Below are positions 39,931 to 64,000 of a stretch of 64,000 nt of DNA, piece by piece (position 1 is the first letter of the stretch; each line of letters begins with the position of its first letter). Under the pieces are notes generated by a model, which was not told the DNA's origin, did not search any database, and saw only the letters and a list, made by a program, of their open reading frames with translations. Made by a program: the position numbers and the translations under genes. The stretch comes from Anoplopoma fimbria (lineage: Eukaryota > Chordata > Actinopteri > Perciformes > Anoplopomatidae), in the NCBI RefSeq assembly GCF_027596085.1, contig NC_072453.1:8198448-8262447 (forward strand), written 5' to 3'.

Positions 39931-42900
39931 CAAGAGATATTCCATCATTTGGTGTTTTAAAGTGTTGGCACTGTCCAACACAACACTCCAAAAACTCACA
40001 CAGATGTTATCAGGTGTTATCAGACAGCCACAGCATATGATTTACATCAATTAAACACTCATATTACCATTTAGTGAGCCTTTTATACCCTCATTTATTC
40101 CCTTCTTTCTCCAGCTGTCTGCATATCTGATATCGTCTTATCAAGATTTATGTAAAGGTTTAAAGGCGTTTGGATAAAACTGCATTTCCTCTTTATAGAA
40201 GTGGGTAACATATGTTTGGGTGCGTTTATCCGACACAACATCCAAACCCTCCAGCCCTCCGTTGATTTATGATGCTGCAGATCAGAACAATATGGCAGAC
40301 TGCCTGGCTTCTTATGAGCCCTGTGGTGGTGGCAATAAATCTTAACTTCACGCTAATCTTGACACAAGTTAACCATGTTGGGGACTTCTCAGGATTTAGA
40401 ACTTCACATTGGATGCAGGTCGCCAGTCGACTGGTCCTTTGCCCTGACCGGAGGCTTGTGACACTTTGGATTTCTGTCATCAGTATTTCCTCACACTTCC
40501 CGTACTAAGGACAACGTGAGCAGACTCTAATTGACCACATTTGGTCGTACCGAACCTGCCAAACGTGAGGATTAAGTATTAAACTCCCTTCGGTCACATG
40601 TCGATACGTTCTGCCAACTCCATCCAGCTCACTGACAGCTTGGGTCTAAAGATAGAAGGGAAGTAATAGAGACTGGCCTAAAAAACCCTGCTCAAAGCCA
40701 TGAGCTCAATCACACGGGCTGGTTAAAGCCTCTGAGGAACTCAATTTAGTGGATTTGTAGCTTTTCTGTGGCCGCCATAACAACCAGCTTTCTTTGGGGG
40801 AGGGATAAAATGCTTACATAGCTTGGACAAGGTGATAAACCTCAGCTTACTAAAACTACCAAAACACTTTTGTCTCATGGTTGCCTGATGCCAGGATCAG
40901 ACTACATGTTATCAGCCCGACACAACAGCCGTGGGAAAATAAGCGCGTTGTGTTTCTTAGTGGAATTAAGTCATAATATGAAAAGGTCACTGGGTCACCA
41001 TAATCATTAGAAACCTCTTCAGGGGATGTCGATACTAAATTTCATTACAATCTGGCCGGAACTTGCCAAGGGAACAAAACAACTGAAACAAGAGCTAATA
41101 TAGTTAAAGTCAATTAAATGGAATATTTTGACATTTTGGGAAATGCTTTAATTTGCTTTCTTGCAGTGTTCATACCAATCTCATAACTGTATGTTAAATA
41201 AAAAAATAATAGAGACAGCAAGCCATTAAAGGAATTCATCATACAGAGAATCAATCAACAAAAAGTTGTTGTTCTACATTTTGTATTTTGTGAAAATTAC
41301 AAAAAAGAGATAAAACGTATTAGTTAGTTTGCTGTTTTCTCAATTTTATGAAATGTACTTTGTTCTTTTTCTTTATAACCTCATTATACATGCCATTAAA
41401 GCATATTGAATTGAAAATATTGAGTTTTTTAATCTTTTGACAGAGACAGGCTATCAGTTCCCCCCTGCTTACAGTCTTTATGCTAAGCTAAGCTAATTGC
41501 CTTGATATTAAACATACAGACATGCCAATACAGCGCATCAAGAAAAGAAACTATTTATTATCTTTGCTCAAATCCTCACAAAGCAAACATGCAACAAAAC
41601 ATACGTACATCCTGCGTGGCTTTTTAAAAGCAGGTCATCCAGTCCTGTATTTTTTTTGTTCCCTTGTAGCCAGATTATCCGTTTGATGTGAAAACAGCTC
41701 AGTCATTGTGATATAACATGATCTAGCAGGCTTACATAAGAACTACCCAATGCATGTATGATTTAATATCCTCACGAGATGTGGATTCACTGTATTCACT
41801 GGACTCGCTGTCCTGTGAGTGATTAGTGGCCGAGGTCCTGTCAGCTATGGCAAACGGCTCGCCTTGTCTTTATTCCCTCAGACTCTTTTTTCCTGAGGGT
41901 CATTATTTGATCACAGATTACCTAAAACAACACAAAGTGTCTGTGGTGATCACATTATCACTCCCTGTTGTTGGAATAACATTAAGCCCCATCACGGCTC
42001 CACAAAGACGCCCTTTGTGAGTCAAACACGGCTGTAAATCTCATTTTAGTAAATGGGATAAATCCTCTCCTCAAACATGCCACTCTGATTACAAGACTGA
42101 GGTTTGTTTGTGGTGGGAAGTGTTTGTTGTGGAGGGAGAATGTTATCGGTTTCCCCCACATGTTAATGGGTCAAGCTTCTCATCGCTGTTCGGGGGCAAC
42201 GTTTAATCGTGTTACAACCTTATTTTTAGTGAGTTATGGAAGTGTGTTATGGAAGTGTTAGTTAGAGGGAGGAGATTCCAGTTAGGGTTATAAACTAAAA
42301 AGCTCCAGTCTGTTTTATAGGTTTTACAGGCGTAATATGAAGGACCCTACTAAATAATGCATTCATGTCCCTTGATTTATAAGGTTAATAATTTAGATGA
42401 TTGGAGAGGAATGAGGAAGGAAGGCTTCTGTGGTTGCACAGTCATTCTAGAAAAGTGTAAAAATAAAGAAATGGAGGACAGAGAGTTAGAGTCGTTGCCG
42501 AACAAAACAAACAGACACACTTCTTTAAATCCAAAATATGCAGATGGACCATTGAATATAAATGACAGGTAGTTAAATGTCCAGCTAAAACACTCAGCAT
42601 ATTAATATATGGAGAATTATAAGGCTGCTTTGTGTAAGAATAATATATTTGTGGTTTTGAGTAAGATGTCTAGATTACTGTTGGATAGATTGCTATAAGC
42701 TTTGGTTTAGATGTTCATGTTCGACACAGGATGAGTTTGGTAATCCTTTCACTTTTCATCAGCAGGTCAACATTTCAATTTATGTTTTTTGTGTTGTTTT
42801 TTTGACCAAATACATGCAAAAGGAATTACCCTCAGCTGTACATTGAATTCAGTGCTCACTAGAAAATCTTAGCACGCTAGTTGAGCTTTTTAGTCTCGTT

Positions 42901-45900
42901 TCAGTTTGAATGAAAGTTTGTCCGTAGTCTCAAAGTCAGCAAGGTAAATCTGCACAAGATGCCTTAAGGATGTAGAAGAGAAAGATGAGGTAATGTTTAT
43001 GTAACCTTACTGTGCTCGAGAAACAATCGAGACGTTTTGATTTAAATACGTTTTTTGTTGCACATGTTGGCTTCAGATCTGTTGTCTAACCTATAACAGA
43101 ATTTAATTATCCTTATGTTGAAAAACTTGAAGAATTTTAATAGTTTAAAGTCTTGGAGCACCTAAAACTTTATCTAGCTGAATTTGTCATTATTACGTCA
43201 TAATGCTACGAGTAAGATATTTGTTTTATTTAACCTTTATTTAAATTTTTTGTTTTTCTTCCAAAACTTCATCCAAACATTTAGCGTATTTTGATAACTG
43301 ACTATTAGTTGAAGTCATTTTTTTCAAGCCAAAATGCAAAATGTTGCCTCGTTCCAGCTCCTGAGTTGTAATAATTTGCAGCCTTTTTTGGTTTTATGTG
43401 AATAAAGTAAACTTACTCTCTTTGGGTCTTGGACTTAAACTATACTAAATGTCGAAACAATATGCTGTTCAATCAAGAAATAAGAATAGCAGCAATCCTG
43501 CAAAAATAATCTTTTGACTCTTATAGAGTAACTATACAGTATGCATTGTTTGAACATAGGGGCAGCATCTCAAAGCTCTTTATTTGTGTTCTTTATCTGT
43601 TTAATTATTTTGAATAAGTCCTTTTTTTCCCATTTTAAAACCTCACTATATTTATTTTTTTCACTAAACCTCACACCCTCATTTTAATTAACCACAGAGG
43701 AAATACACAGTCAGACGTGAGGGGTCACTCTTTGACCAAGCACATCTGCGTATTTACACGTCACATCAGAAAAACAGAGCAGACTGCCCAGACTAAAAAT
43801 GACCTCCCCTGAAAGAAAAACACCCGAGGTCAGGACCTTTATATTTCTTTACTGTGAGATTAACATGGGCACCGAGTGACCACCCAGAAGAGCGGTCAGC
43901 CGGGCCAGAATCACCATCAAAACCATGACACTCACGTTGCAAACACATTCACAAATAAAAGCACGTATGCAAACACAGAGAGGCCGCAAAGTTTTTGCCC
44001 TTACACTTCAAATTCTTTGCACAGCGTTGGGATTACACTCCTCTAATGTTTAATCAAGGTGGCCGGTCAAGCAGATGGTTATATCAATCACACTTCACAA
44101 TTGTTGTTTCCCCCTCTCTCCTTTAGAAACTTCTATACATCCCGTGACACAAAACGAATAACCCTTTACTGACTGGCTGCAAAAAAGCTCCTGGCTGAAG
44201 CCGGACCGAGCGGGGGTCACTGTGCGTGAAAGGATCTCAGATTGATTGAGACGCTCTGATTCTGGTATGAAAAGAGCTGAGGGCTAAAAGGCACTGCGTG
44301 CAGATATGCATTACAATAGAGCGAGCATGTAGGGAGGCGGCTTTGAATGATAGAGTACAGCACACGCAGAGACCATCTGGGTAATTCAGATAAAGGGCTG
44401 CTGTTGGGCATGAAACCCTGCCTCTAGAAATAAGAAAAGTAGCTTTAATGGCTTCGCTTTCTTAAAGTAGATACTGAGTCTAAAAAAGCTGCTGGCCCGT
44501 TGTAAATGTAGACCTCTACTGGAGTTTCTCAGACAGTAATGGGTGTTATTTCATAGAGGGGATACCGTCTTGGTCAAGGAAAGGGAAACTCATTTATTCA
44601 TGTTTCACCCACTCATGTTTTGAAGAAGCTTTCAGTCTTTTGGGCTTGAGAACGACATGAAAATGCAAATGTATCTGCCCACTGCATCTGCACAAGGGAA
44701 AGGAATGTCCTGCATAAACATGCATATTACATGTTGATTATAAGTTGGGCCAATAGTCAATCTGTGCTGGTAAAATCCTTTATCAGTCAGAGCTGTTTTG
44801 AGCTCCCTGGGGAAAGCATTTGAACAATGATTACCAGGCTTTCTCTTTCTTTATAGATTTTCTTTCTTGAGAAATGTGTGGAAAACACAAATTTGGCTCC
44901 CTACAATCCTTTCTGTCTATGCTGGAAGAACATAATAGTTAAAAAAACACATTTAAAAACAATAACAAGGCCCTAATATCTTAACACAAAACAGACAGAC
45001 ACATTTTCAAAATAAAAAACAACACAATCTGTTTAGTAAATCTGCAGATTTACAGGTGGGACTCAGCTGCTGTTGCTCTTATCAGCCACTCACAGACTCC
45101 ATCCAGTTCTGTTTCATATTAAGATAACAAAGCTAATATGAGATATTATTCAGAGCGGGGTCACTTCAAATCTGATTTGAGCGTGCAGCATAACTCCACT
45201 GCCTGTCACTGATAGCTGATTTACAGAAGGACCCAGGTGGTGGTCCTCCAATTAACTGGCCATGCAGCCTCATGATTCTAAATGGGAGACGGGGAAACTG
45301 TCAATAAAAATGCTACTAAATCAATGTTAAGTCTTGACTTCTCTCATCCAGATGGGGCTCGTGGTGGCCCTTCCCCTCCTCATAATTTATCTACCCTGCA
45401 TTTTAATGTTACATTATCGCTGCAAGGCCTGCTGCTGTCCATTGTTTAATAAATGCAATAAAAAAAGAACTGATTGGGTAGATTGTAATGCAAAACCTTA
45501 GATGCTACTAAAGACAGAACATGTTTAAACTCCATTTGCTTATGTTGACTAAACGCAATGCATGATGTAAAAGGCGGCTAAAGTAAAGCTACACGTTAGC
45601 TAAGCTACGCTCCGCTTTAGTTAATGTTGTCAGACTTTACTTTCTCACATTGTTCATACACAAATTAAAGTGATAACGATGGTGAATTTATCAATCTAAA
45701 CTTTAATCAGGTGACTTTTTAACCGTAATGCTATCTCTCATTGGCTAGAGTGGAGGGTAAACTTCCCCAAATCCATTAACAAGCAGGACCGCTAACGTTA
45801 GCCTCAACACACTGGTTAAATACTGCAACGTGAGAGTCTGGCTTTTAAAAAAATAATCTACCCTGCAAGATATTGTAGGCCTAGTGAGTTAATAATGTGC

Positions 45901-46200
45901 TAATTGGAAGTTATGCGGGGTTAAGCATTAACAGCTATCAGATAAACAGGTGCTCTTCTGTTTTGGAAAGGCTTTAAAAAGAGCAGGATATGCCGTTAAG
46001 TTTGCTAAACTATGATTGGTTTTTTTAAAAATGTGTCTATTGAAAAATAAATACAGGAATTGAATAATGAACTTAAAAAATGGATGTAACACTTTGGCTC
46101 ATTTCTTGAGTTTGAAGCATCGTTTGTGCAGAAATGAACGCGTTTCATTTTTCATGCCTCCCATCAAACATCTTAAATGCAAGCCTGTGTTACAATGGAC

Positions 46201-46291
<91 letters not shown>

Positions 46292-48080
46292 AACACAGGT
46301 GTGTGCGCTACAGGGAGCTCAAATTTTGTTCCACAAGATCTGTTGTTGCCATGGCACTGCACTGCGTCTCCTTACATCGCCATGGAAACACACACAAAAA
46401 AAAGTGATGACTGGCATGGGGCTTGAAGTGAAGTGGGTCAAGAGCATCCCAGTCGAGTCAAGTTGAACCATATCATGAGCTAACCCGACCCAGTCCATGC
46501 AGGAACTATGAGAAGACAATGAATGAAAACCCCCAAAAACTCATTCAACACACGAGGAAGCAAAAAAGTTCCTTTAAATGTTATATATTTATCTTTTTGA
46601 TCCACTTTAAACTACTAACGAAGACTTTTGTGGATATTTTTCCTCCATTGTTTACATGCATCTCTGCAAACTGTGCTCTAAATGCATACAATTGAAATGC
46701 AGTTTGTGTATAATTACAATTACTTTACAGGACATTTCAAAAAGATGCGAATATTCTCCAAAACTTGGGGGAGAAGTATATTAATGTAATAGTTAGATGA
46801 GACTGATGAAAACCCCTTAAATCAGCAGTAGTCAGCAGAATTCAATCTTAAGGATCAGATCAACGATTTGCTGATTATGACTGAATGCACTATAATTGCT
46901 TTAAGTCATTAACCTACTTTATAAACCTCTAATTCACTGGTTTACAGCTTTCACTCATAGGGATTTAAACCCCCACCTGTGTTGTATGACGAGTTAAATA
47001 CACCTCAGTATGATCATTATTCAGTTCTTAGCTATTTTTCACCGTGTGCTTTGATGTAAATATTGTCTGGTTAAATAGACCCTCACTGAGTCTCCTTAAA
47101 TTACATTTTGAAATGTTTAATTGAGGTATCAGTGTGTTTGTTTGATAGAAATGTGTCTCCATCTTGTGGTTGCATGTGTTACAGTCATTACTCTGCAGGA
47201 TGTTTTAGTTACATATATTCACAATCAAACATCCTCAACGTGTCTATAATACTGTGTCACATGCATTTCAGCTGTTTTTTTTAGATTTGCATTATTATGA
47301 TAAGACATGTGCATTAACAAGAGCTAAAAATAGTATTTCTATCCCAGATTACAGTTACATCACCACCATGAGGTAGAATAAATGACAGACTAAAGGCGTG
47401 TGCTGACATCTAGAGGTTGGAAGAGTTAATACATCAATTAACGTGTGAAATATGTTTATCAAGAAGTGTAGAAACACCTAGAAATTAAACATTGCAGGTG
47501 TACTATTCTTAACATGTTATTTTCTTTTATTTAACCAGAACTACCTAGTAGATATATATAAAACATAATAATACATTATAATGTATTAGTTGATTATACT
47601 TAGCATTTTAAATCTGAAACTGTTAAATAACTAAAGTTATAAGATAAATGTTGTGGTATAAAAAGTACAATAGTTCCCTCTGAAATATAGTGGAGTAATT
47701 AACGTTCAAGTACAATTCCTCAAATTTGTACTTAACTGCAGGCTGGAGTATTTTTTCCACCACAATCTATTCACAAACACCACTGCTTTGCCATAAATTA
47801 AAGAAAAGCGTCATTAGGATTGCATGTCTTTGTATGAACTTGTGATAATAATGGAGCAAGGAAGCATAAATTACCTTACCAATAAAATAAATTAGCTAAT
47901 TGATAAATTGACCTTCACTTTTTTTTAAAATAGTGTTTTAAGTCTTTAAGTTTTAAGAAAAAAACAACAACATGAGACCACTTGTTGTTGATGCACATAG
48001 AAAACCATTAGTCAACACATTATCATACTGATCTGTAAAGCAGGGACTTATGGGTAGGCCTTTTGTGTTATGAAACCAGG
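39931..48080 (+). other. Gene-free interval, arl4d-dusp3 part 3
   Basis: No gene recognised. Unique DNA with GC-richer patches near 40260-40560, 43690-43960 and 44150-44410, a CA microsatellite at 46206-46291, the perfect 12-bp palindrome gctaacgttagc at 45791-45802, and a TACTT/AAGTA-family fragment at 47640-47765. Confidence 0.6.
46206..46291 (+). repeat. (CA)43 microsatellite
   Basis: About 43 CA units preceded by acacacg. The His/Val-rich open frames reported across it are artefacts of the repeat. Confidence 0.97.
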
Positions 48081-48223
48081 TCAAAATGCGCGTATTAGGA
48101 TGTTACGAGCAGCACTTGAAGGCACCATGCTCTCCCCTCTTGTGTCCCTACTGTCCTCCCCGAGTCCTGCTCTCGTCTCCTGAGTGTCTGACCGCCGGTG
48201 GGGTGTGTCTGCTGGAGATAGTG

Positions 48224-48227
<4 letters not shown>

Positions 48228-48269
<42 letters not shown>
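48228..48269 (+). repeat. (GA)20 microsatellite
   Basis: About 20 GA/AG units about 1.3 kb upstream of the dusp3 start. Confidence 0.95.
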
Positions 48270-48271
<2 letters not shown>

Positions 48272-48529
48272 GAATGCATCAAGTGAGCAGCAAACAGACA
48301 GAACAAAACCAGAAGTTGCACGATTTTGTCTTCAGAATAAAAGCACTGCAATGCATGCGATTAGATTTTCTATTTCAAATGGCCAAAACAGAGTAACTGG
48401 TCATTTTAAACACACTGGCTGCTAATTGATAATAAAGATAATTTAAGAAACTTAAAACCTTAAAACTGGGACTGTTAAGAATGTACCCTTTTAAACCCCC
48501 ATTTCAAAAATATGTGGACTCCTGAGCAT

Positions 48530-49115
48530 GGTCAAAAGTTCGGACACACCTTCTCATTCAATGGTTTTTCTTTATTTTTTTCTACATTGTAGATTAATAT
48601 TGAAGACATCCAAACTATGAAGGAACACATATGGAATTATATTAACAAACCAGAATATGTTTTATATTTTACATTCTTCAAAGTAGTTGAATGAGAAGGT
48701 GTGTCCAAACTGGTTTTGACTGGTACTGTATATATAATAAATAATCTTTAGTATGTTGACAATAGCTACAAATGTACAATATTTACAGCGATGTAGTGGA
48801 TATAATTGGCCAATAAAGTTGTATAAAATTGAATTTGAGACAAGGCCTACTTGATTATACATACAGTACCAGTACCATTCCATATGTGTTCCTTCATAGT
48901 TTGGATGTATTCAATATTAATCTACAATGTATAAAAAAAATAAAGAAAAACCATTGAATGAGAAGGTGTGTCCAAACTTTTGACTGGTACTGTATATATA
49001 ATAAATAACCTTTAGTATGTTGACTATAGCTACAAATGTACAATTTACAGCGATGTAGTGGATATAATTGGCCAATAAAGTTGCATAAAATGGAAATTGA
49101 GCCTAGACCTACTTG
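48530..49115 (+). repeat. Tandemly duplicated Tc1-like MITE plus flank
   Basis: A short element has inverted ends: aagttcggacacaccttctc at the left and gagaaggtgtgtccaaactg then ttttgactggtactgta at the right (48535-48720). Its interior and right end recur at 48865-48995 (fragment acatacagtaccagtac ... catatgtgttccttcatagt ... gtgtgtccaaacttttgact). The flanking unique segment ataataaataatctttagta ... tggccaataaagttg at 48722-48830 is also repeated at 48996-49090. Period is about 275 bp. The ends resemble fish Tc1/mariner inverted repeats. Confidence 0.85.
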
Positions 49116-49379
49116 AGTAAATGAAGGCTACCTTTTCCACCACCTATTGAGTTTTTAAAATGTATGCAAAATGATTTATTCTCACCCATTTATTAACACA
49201 TTCATTCCCTCTGTGGAGCATTCTGATTGAAATATGTTGACATAATTGAGCTCTCAGCGTTTACACTGAAGGTTAGAACGGAACTACTATTAAAACTCTT
49301 TTGCACTTGATGGGGAAAAGCTGTAAAAAAAATCAACAACAAAAAAAACAAAACTCCAGACACCGTGCAAGGCAGCCCA

Positions 49380-60698
<11,319 letters not shown>

Positions 60699-63600
60699 AA
60701 AGCGGAAAAAAGCCCCGCCTCCTCCCATCTACCCCCCCCTTCACAGGCGTTTCAGCCGCTCTCGGAGACTGACCCCACCCTGACCAAACCAGCACCCATC
60801 CAACACACCAGGGGGTATATTCAGAAACACAAACATACATGCATTTATCTGTGTAGGTAATTATTCCGCCATGCACACACACACACACACACATACACAT
60901 ACATACATGCTGTTTCTCATCTTCTTGTCTGTCACTACTGCTCTGTAAGGCTCCTACAAAGAACGAGATCTCAAATATTACACCTCCACCCTTTTTTCTA
61001 AACTCCAAACCACACAGATGTGCAGACGTACCTTAAAGCATTCCTTCAACTCCCCCCCCCACCCAGAAGGTGAAAACTTCGCCCAGATTTTTAAGATTTT
61101 CCTTAAAATAGAAGATTATAGCACAATCATTCCATAGTTCTCCACTGCCGGGAATCTCAGCAAAGTACTCTATAAATTCCAAATGAACTCTTAGATAATT
61201 TGAAGGCCACACATGATGCAGGCAAAACAAGCCAGTAGGTAATATGTGAATTGACGGAGGAAAAATCCCAAACATTCCATGAAAACAGAAAAAACGCCCC
61301 TCAGAGTTTTCCCTCTCAATCTTTAAAAAAACTTCCCTTCTACCTTTAGGGGCAGATATATAAAGGCACAAACGATTCACACTCTTATTCCAGCTCCGTG
61401 TAGCATATCGGACAGCGTTCCTCCACCGCATACGGCCTCTAGTTTGAAGACGGTAGCAAATTAATCTGTCGGCCGGCAGCAAAGACAGCAAAGGTCGAGC
61501 TAATTAAAAATAACGAGCCGCTGCGTTCATGTAGCCGCCATATTTAGCTGCTGATATGACGAATGTTCAGAGGTAAATATGACGATGTTTTGGTTTGTTG
61601 TTGAGCTAAATCCGCTTCCACACAAGACAAATCACATTTAGGCAACTGAATATCTTCTTGAAGAGAAGCTTCAAATTAGCTTATTTACAGTATTTCATTT
61701 CTAAAGTGGTTTATTTACAAATTCAATTTTCTCCTGCAGTAGAAATAATAAGAAGGAAGTTATTATAATTTTCTGTAAAGCAGGACTGCATGAATTAATC
61801 CGGAAAAAAACACTCACACAATCTGCTGGTTTAGTTTGTGTGTAGTATTAAACTGACAGATCAAATATAATCCTAATTTAATACGCCCAGTTGTCTACAC
61901 AGGCCACAATATACTCAAGTGTGTTTTTACATTTATAGTTTTATACTTACAGTGATTGTGCTTAAGGCTCTGAACGCTGCCAAAAATGCAGATGACCTAC
62001 ACTCAATACTGTACCTGAACGCATCCTGTGTAGACGGTTTTTGTTACCTTTAACTTAAAGGACACCCACACTAAACCAGCTGATTTTTCAAAACGATGTT
62101 TCGGCACAATTTGAGAAGATCTCTACTTACACTCGAAGGCCTGAACAACAGGAACACTGTTTAATCTCCTTTTCCTCCATTTTGGTCGGCAAAATACTGT
62201 GTTTTAATGAAACCAAGGTCACGATTGTCGTTTTCAATCGTATTTTTCAGTTTTAGTGTCCAAAACTGAATGAGCATAAAGATGAGATTGGACTCATAAA
62301 TGCTACCCATTTATGAGCCAGACACTTTTTTCGAGTCAGAAAAACTCTAGAATACTAAAATATGCAGAAAATGTTGGCCTAAATTAATTACAACCACCCT
62401 TAGCAGGCTTTCATCACTTTACGTTACGTAAAGAAACAAGCGTAACAATGTTAAACAACAAGCGTAAAGTCAATTATTACTAGTCCTGTGTTTGTTTGCC
62501 ATCCACCACCACTCCCAACCACCCTCAGTGGAAATATTCGCTTTTTATTTTAGCGCATAAGTTTTAACAACGGTCGTTTGTTGTACGTCACTTGACCAAA
62601 TGCAAAAACAACCAAAAGTTTACGTATCCGTTGTTTTCAGAAACGTACAATGCCACCTTTTTTTTTATGTGGTGACTGATCCGGAACGTTGTTATATTAG
62701 TGAACACTTATATTACCAACCCCACGGCAAAATGTCCAGTAGCTTTGGGGTGTTAAAAGCTGATTTCACCAGTTTACCACCTTCAAACTAGAGGCCTTTA
62801 GTTGTTAACTGTCACCAGTGGAGGAAGTCACGCCGCTCTTTCAACAGAGAAAGCTCCAGTCATCACGCCAGAGAGTTGTCCACTGCCAATTCCCTGACAC
62901 AGCCATTCGGTCAGTATCCAATACCACAGTTTCATCAACACAGTTTGTCAGAGGCCCATTTACACAACATGTCTCACTCCTCAGCGTGTGTGTTTTATTA
63001 TGCCTGACTTAACGCACACACCGGGTGAAGCCACAGTTTTTTGTTTGTATGTACTAAAGCATTGCAATATATGTCAATACCCCCATCAGATATATAGAAT
63101 GTACTCACATCTGAATATCGGGCTGTAGTTATTACATATAGGCAACAGTAGTTTGACAACACATTTTTTAAAAGTATTTATTACGAGGCATAATACTGTA
63201 AAACTAAACCTAGTGCCAGAAAGGACGGCGATGGAGTGTTTTTAACAACCTGCAACAGGTGTATCTCGCTTTCAACACAGAATGCCACGTGGTAATGTTC
63301 TGAAACCATTGTTTAGTTTGAGGCAACAAAACTACTTGGTTAAGAAAAAACATCATGGATTGTGTTTGAATAATAAGGTGATAAGGTAACAATGTAATGT
63401 AACAACGTCACCTAACAATGTAGCGTACTAAATTAACTTTAAGTAATTTTTCAAGGTAATTTGACAATGTAACGCAACAATGTAACGTAACAATTGCAAC
63501 AATGTAAAACAACAAGCGTAATGTCAATGCTTACTTTCGGTTTCACGACACGAACAGCGGTCTCTTGGGTGAAAGTCCTGTGTTTGTTTCTCCACGGGAG

Positions 63601-64000
63601 TGTTGTTTTTTAACACAGATTCCAATTAAAGTGGCGGTTTTGAGATAGAAAGTCAGACCTGTTGAGCTGAAAAACAAGTATCATCCCATCAGGAAAGAGT
63701 TTCGGTAGTTCAGCCACTCTGTCCCGCGTTTCAGATTCGATATTTTTTGTAAACAAACGTCCTTGTTAGCATGAATCCAGTTGTCTCACCAGAGAGAAAA
63801 GTGGAAACTAGGTTGTCTCACCTCATTAATGGCACTATTTATTCCTCCTTTGATATATCTGTATACATATGAATATATACATGTATACTGTATATACATA
63901 TTTAAGTGTTGACATATATGAATGTATGAGCAATGTGTCTATAACGTGTAGGTATCGTCAGTACGTCTTAAGTCCTTATATATCATGTTATATTTGTATA
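60699..64000 (+). other. dusp3: dusp3 3' UTR and downstream flank
   Basis: Non-coding. A short CA tract with (CATA)n follows at 60874-60905. The only hexamer variant I noted is ATTAAA at 61847-61852, so the 3' end is undecided. The stretch at 63380-63520 has recurring acaatgtaacgtaacaa units. The end of the window is AT-rich with TATA/CATA tracts. No further gene recognised. Confidence 0.55.
63380..63520 (+). repeat. Degenerate short tandem repeat (acaatgtaa units)
   Basis: Units aacaatgtaatgtaacaacg, aacaatgtagcg, gacaatgtaacgcaacaatg and caacaatgtaaaacaacaag recur. A related patch with aacaagcgtaacaatg lies at 62430-62470. Confidence 0.6.

Noticed and set aside
46067..46466. Frames with long Thr-His or Cys-Val runs
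   Set aside because: Translations of the CA microsatellite; the same holds at 38944-39209.

Overview
The window is nuclear DNA from a teleost fish, most likely a percomorph. Genes are split by short GT-AG introns, the intergenic DNA is AT-rich, CA/GT microsatellites are long, and several interspersed repeats look like families I associate with spiny-rayed fish. Four protein-coding genes are recognisable, all on the + strand: nbr1 (5' end outside the window), tmem106a, arl4d and dusp3. From memory, human 17q21 carries NBR1, TMEM106A, ARL4D and DUSP3 in the same neighbourhood, so conserved synteny supports the names.

Region by region: 1-12526 holds 21 coding exons of nbr1, which in order encode the end of the PB1 domain, the ZZ zinc finger, a coiled coil with a proline-rich linker, the four-tryptophan (FW) domain, an LC3-interacting motif followed by a 34-residue acidic run, an amphipathic helix and the UBA domain. 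The nbr1 3' UTR probably ends near 13.9 kb. tmem106a has a possible non-coding leader exon ending at 14854 and seven coding exons from 17074 to 21221. Its 3' UTR contains a dispersed repeat. arl4d has a promoter/leader exon near 24.4-24.6 kb and an uninterrupted CDS at 25694-26299. From about 27 to 49.4 kb there is no convincing gene, only repeats, microsatellites and a few GC-richer blocks that may be conserved non-coding elements. dusp3 has three coding exons (49579-60698) separated by introns of 7.0 and 3.5 kb. The remaining 3.3 kb is 3' UTR and flanking DNA.

The four genes do not form a pathway. nbr1 is a selective autophagy receptor, tmem106a a type II membrane protein, arl4d a small ARF-like GTPase and dusp3 a small dual-specificity phosphatase. 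Their adjacency reflects ancestral synteny. I found no CRISPR array, operon, RNA gene or clearly novel system. The most useful oddities are structural: a PB1 exon whose 3' splice site is obscured by a repeat, a well-supported GC-AG intron in nbr1, complementary T and A homopolymers flanking one nbr1 exon, an inverted repeat pair in an nbr1 intron, and unexplained protein-like open frames in the non-coding part.
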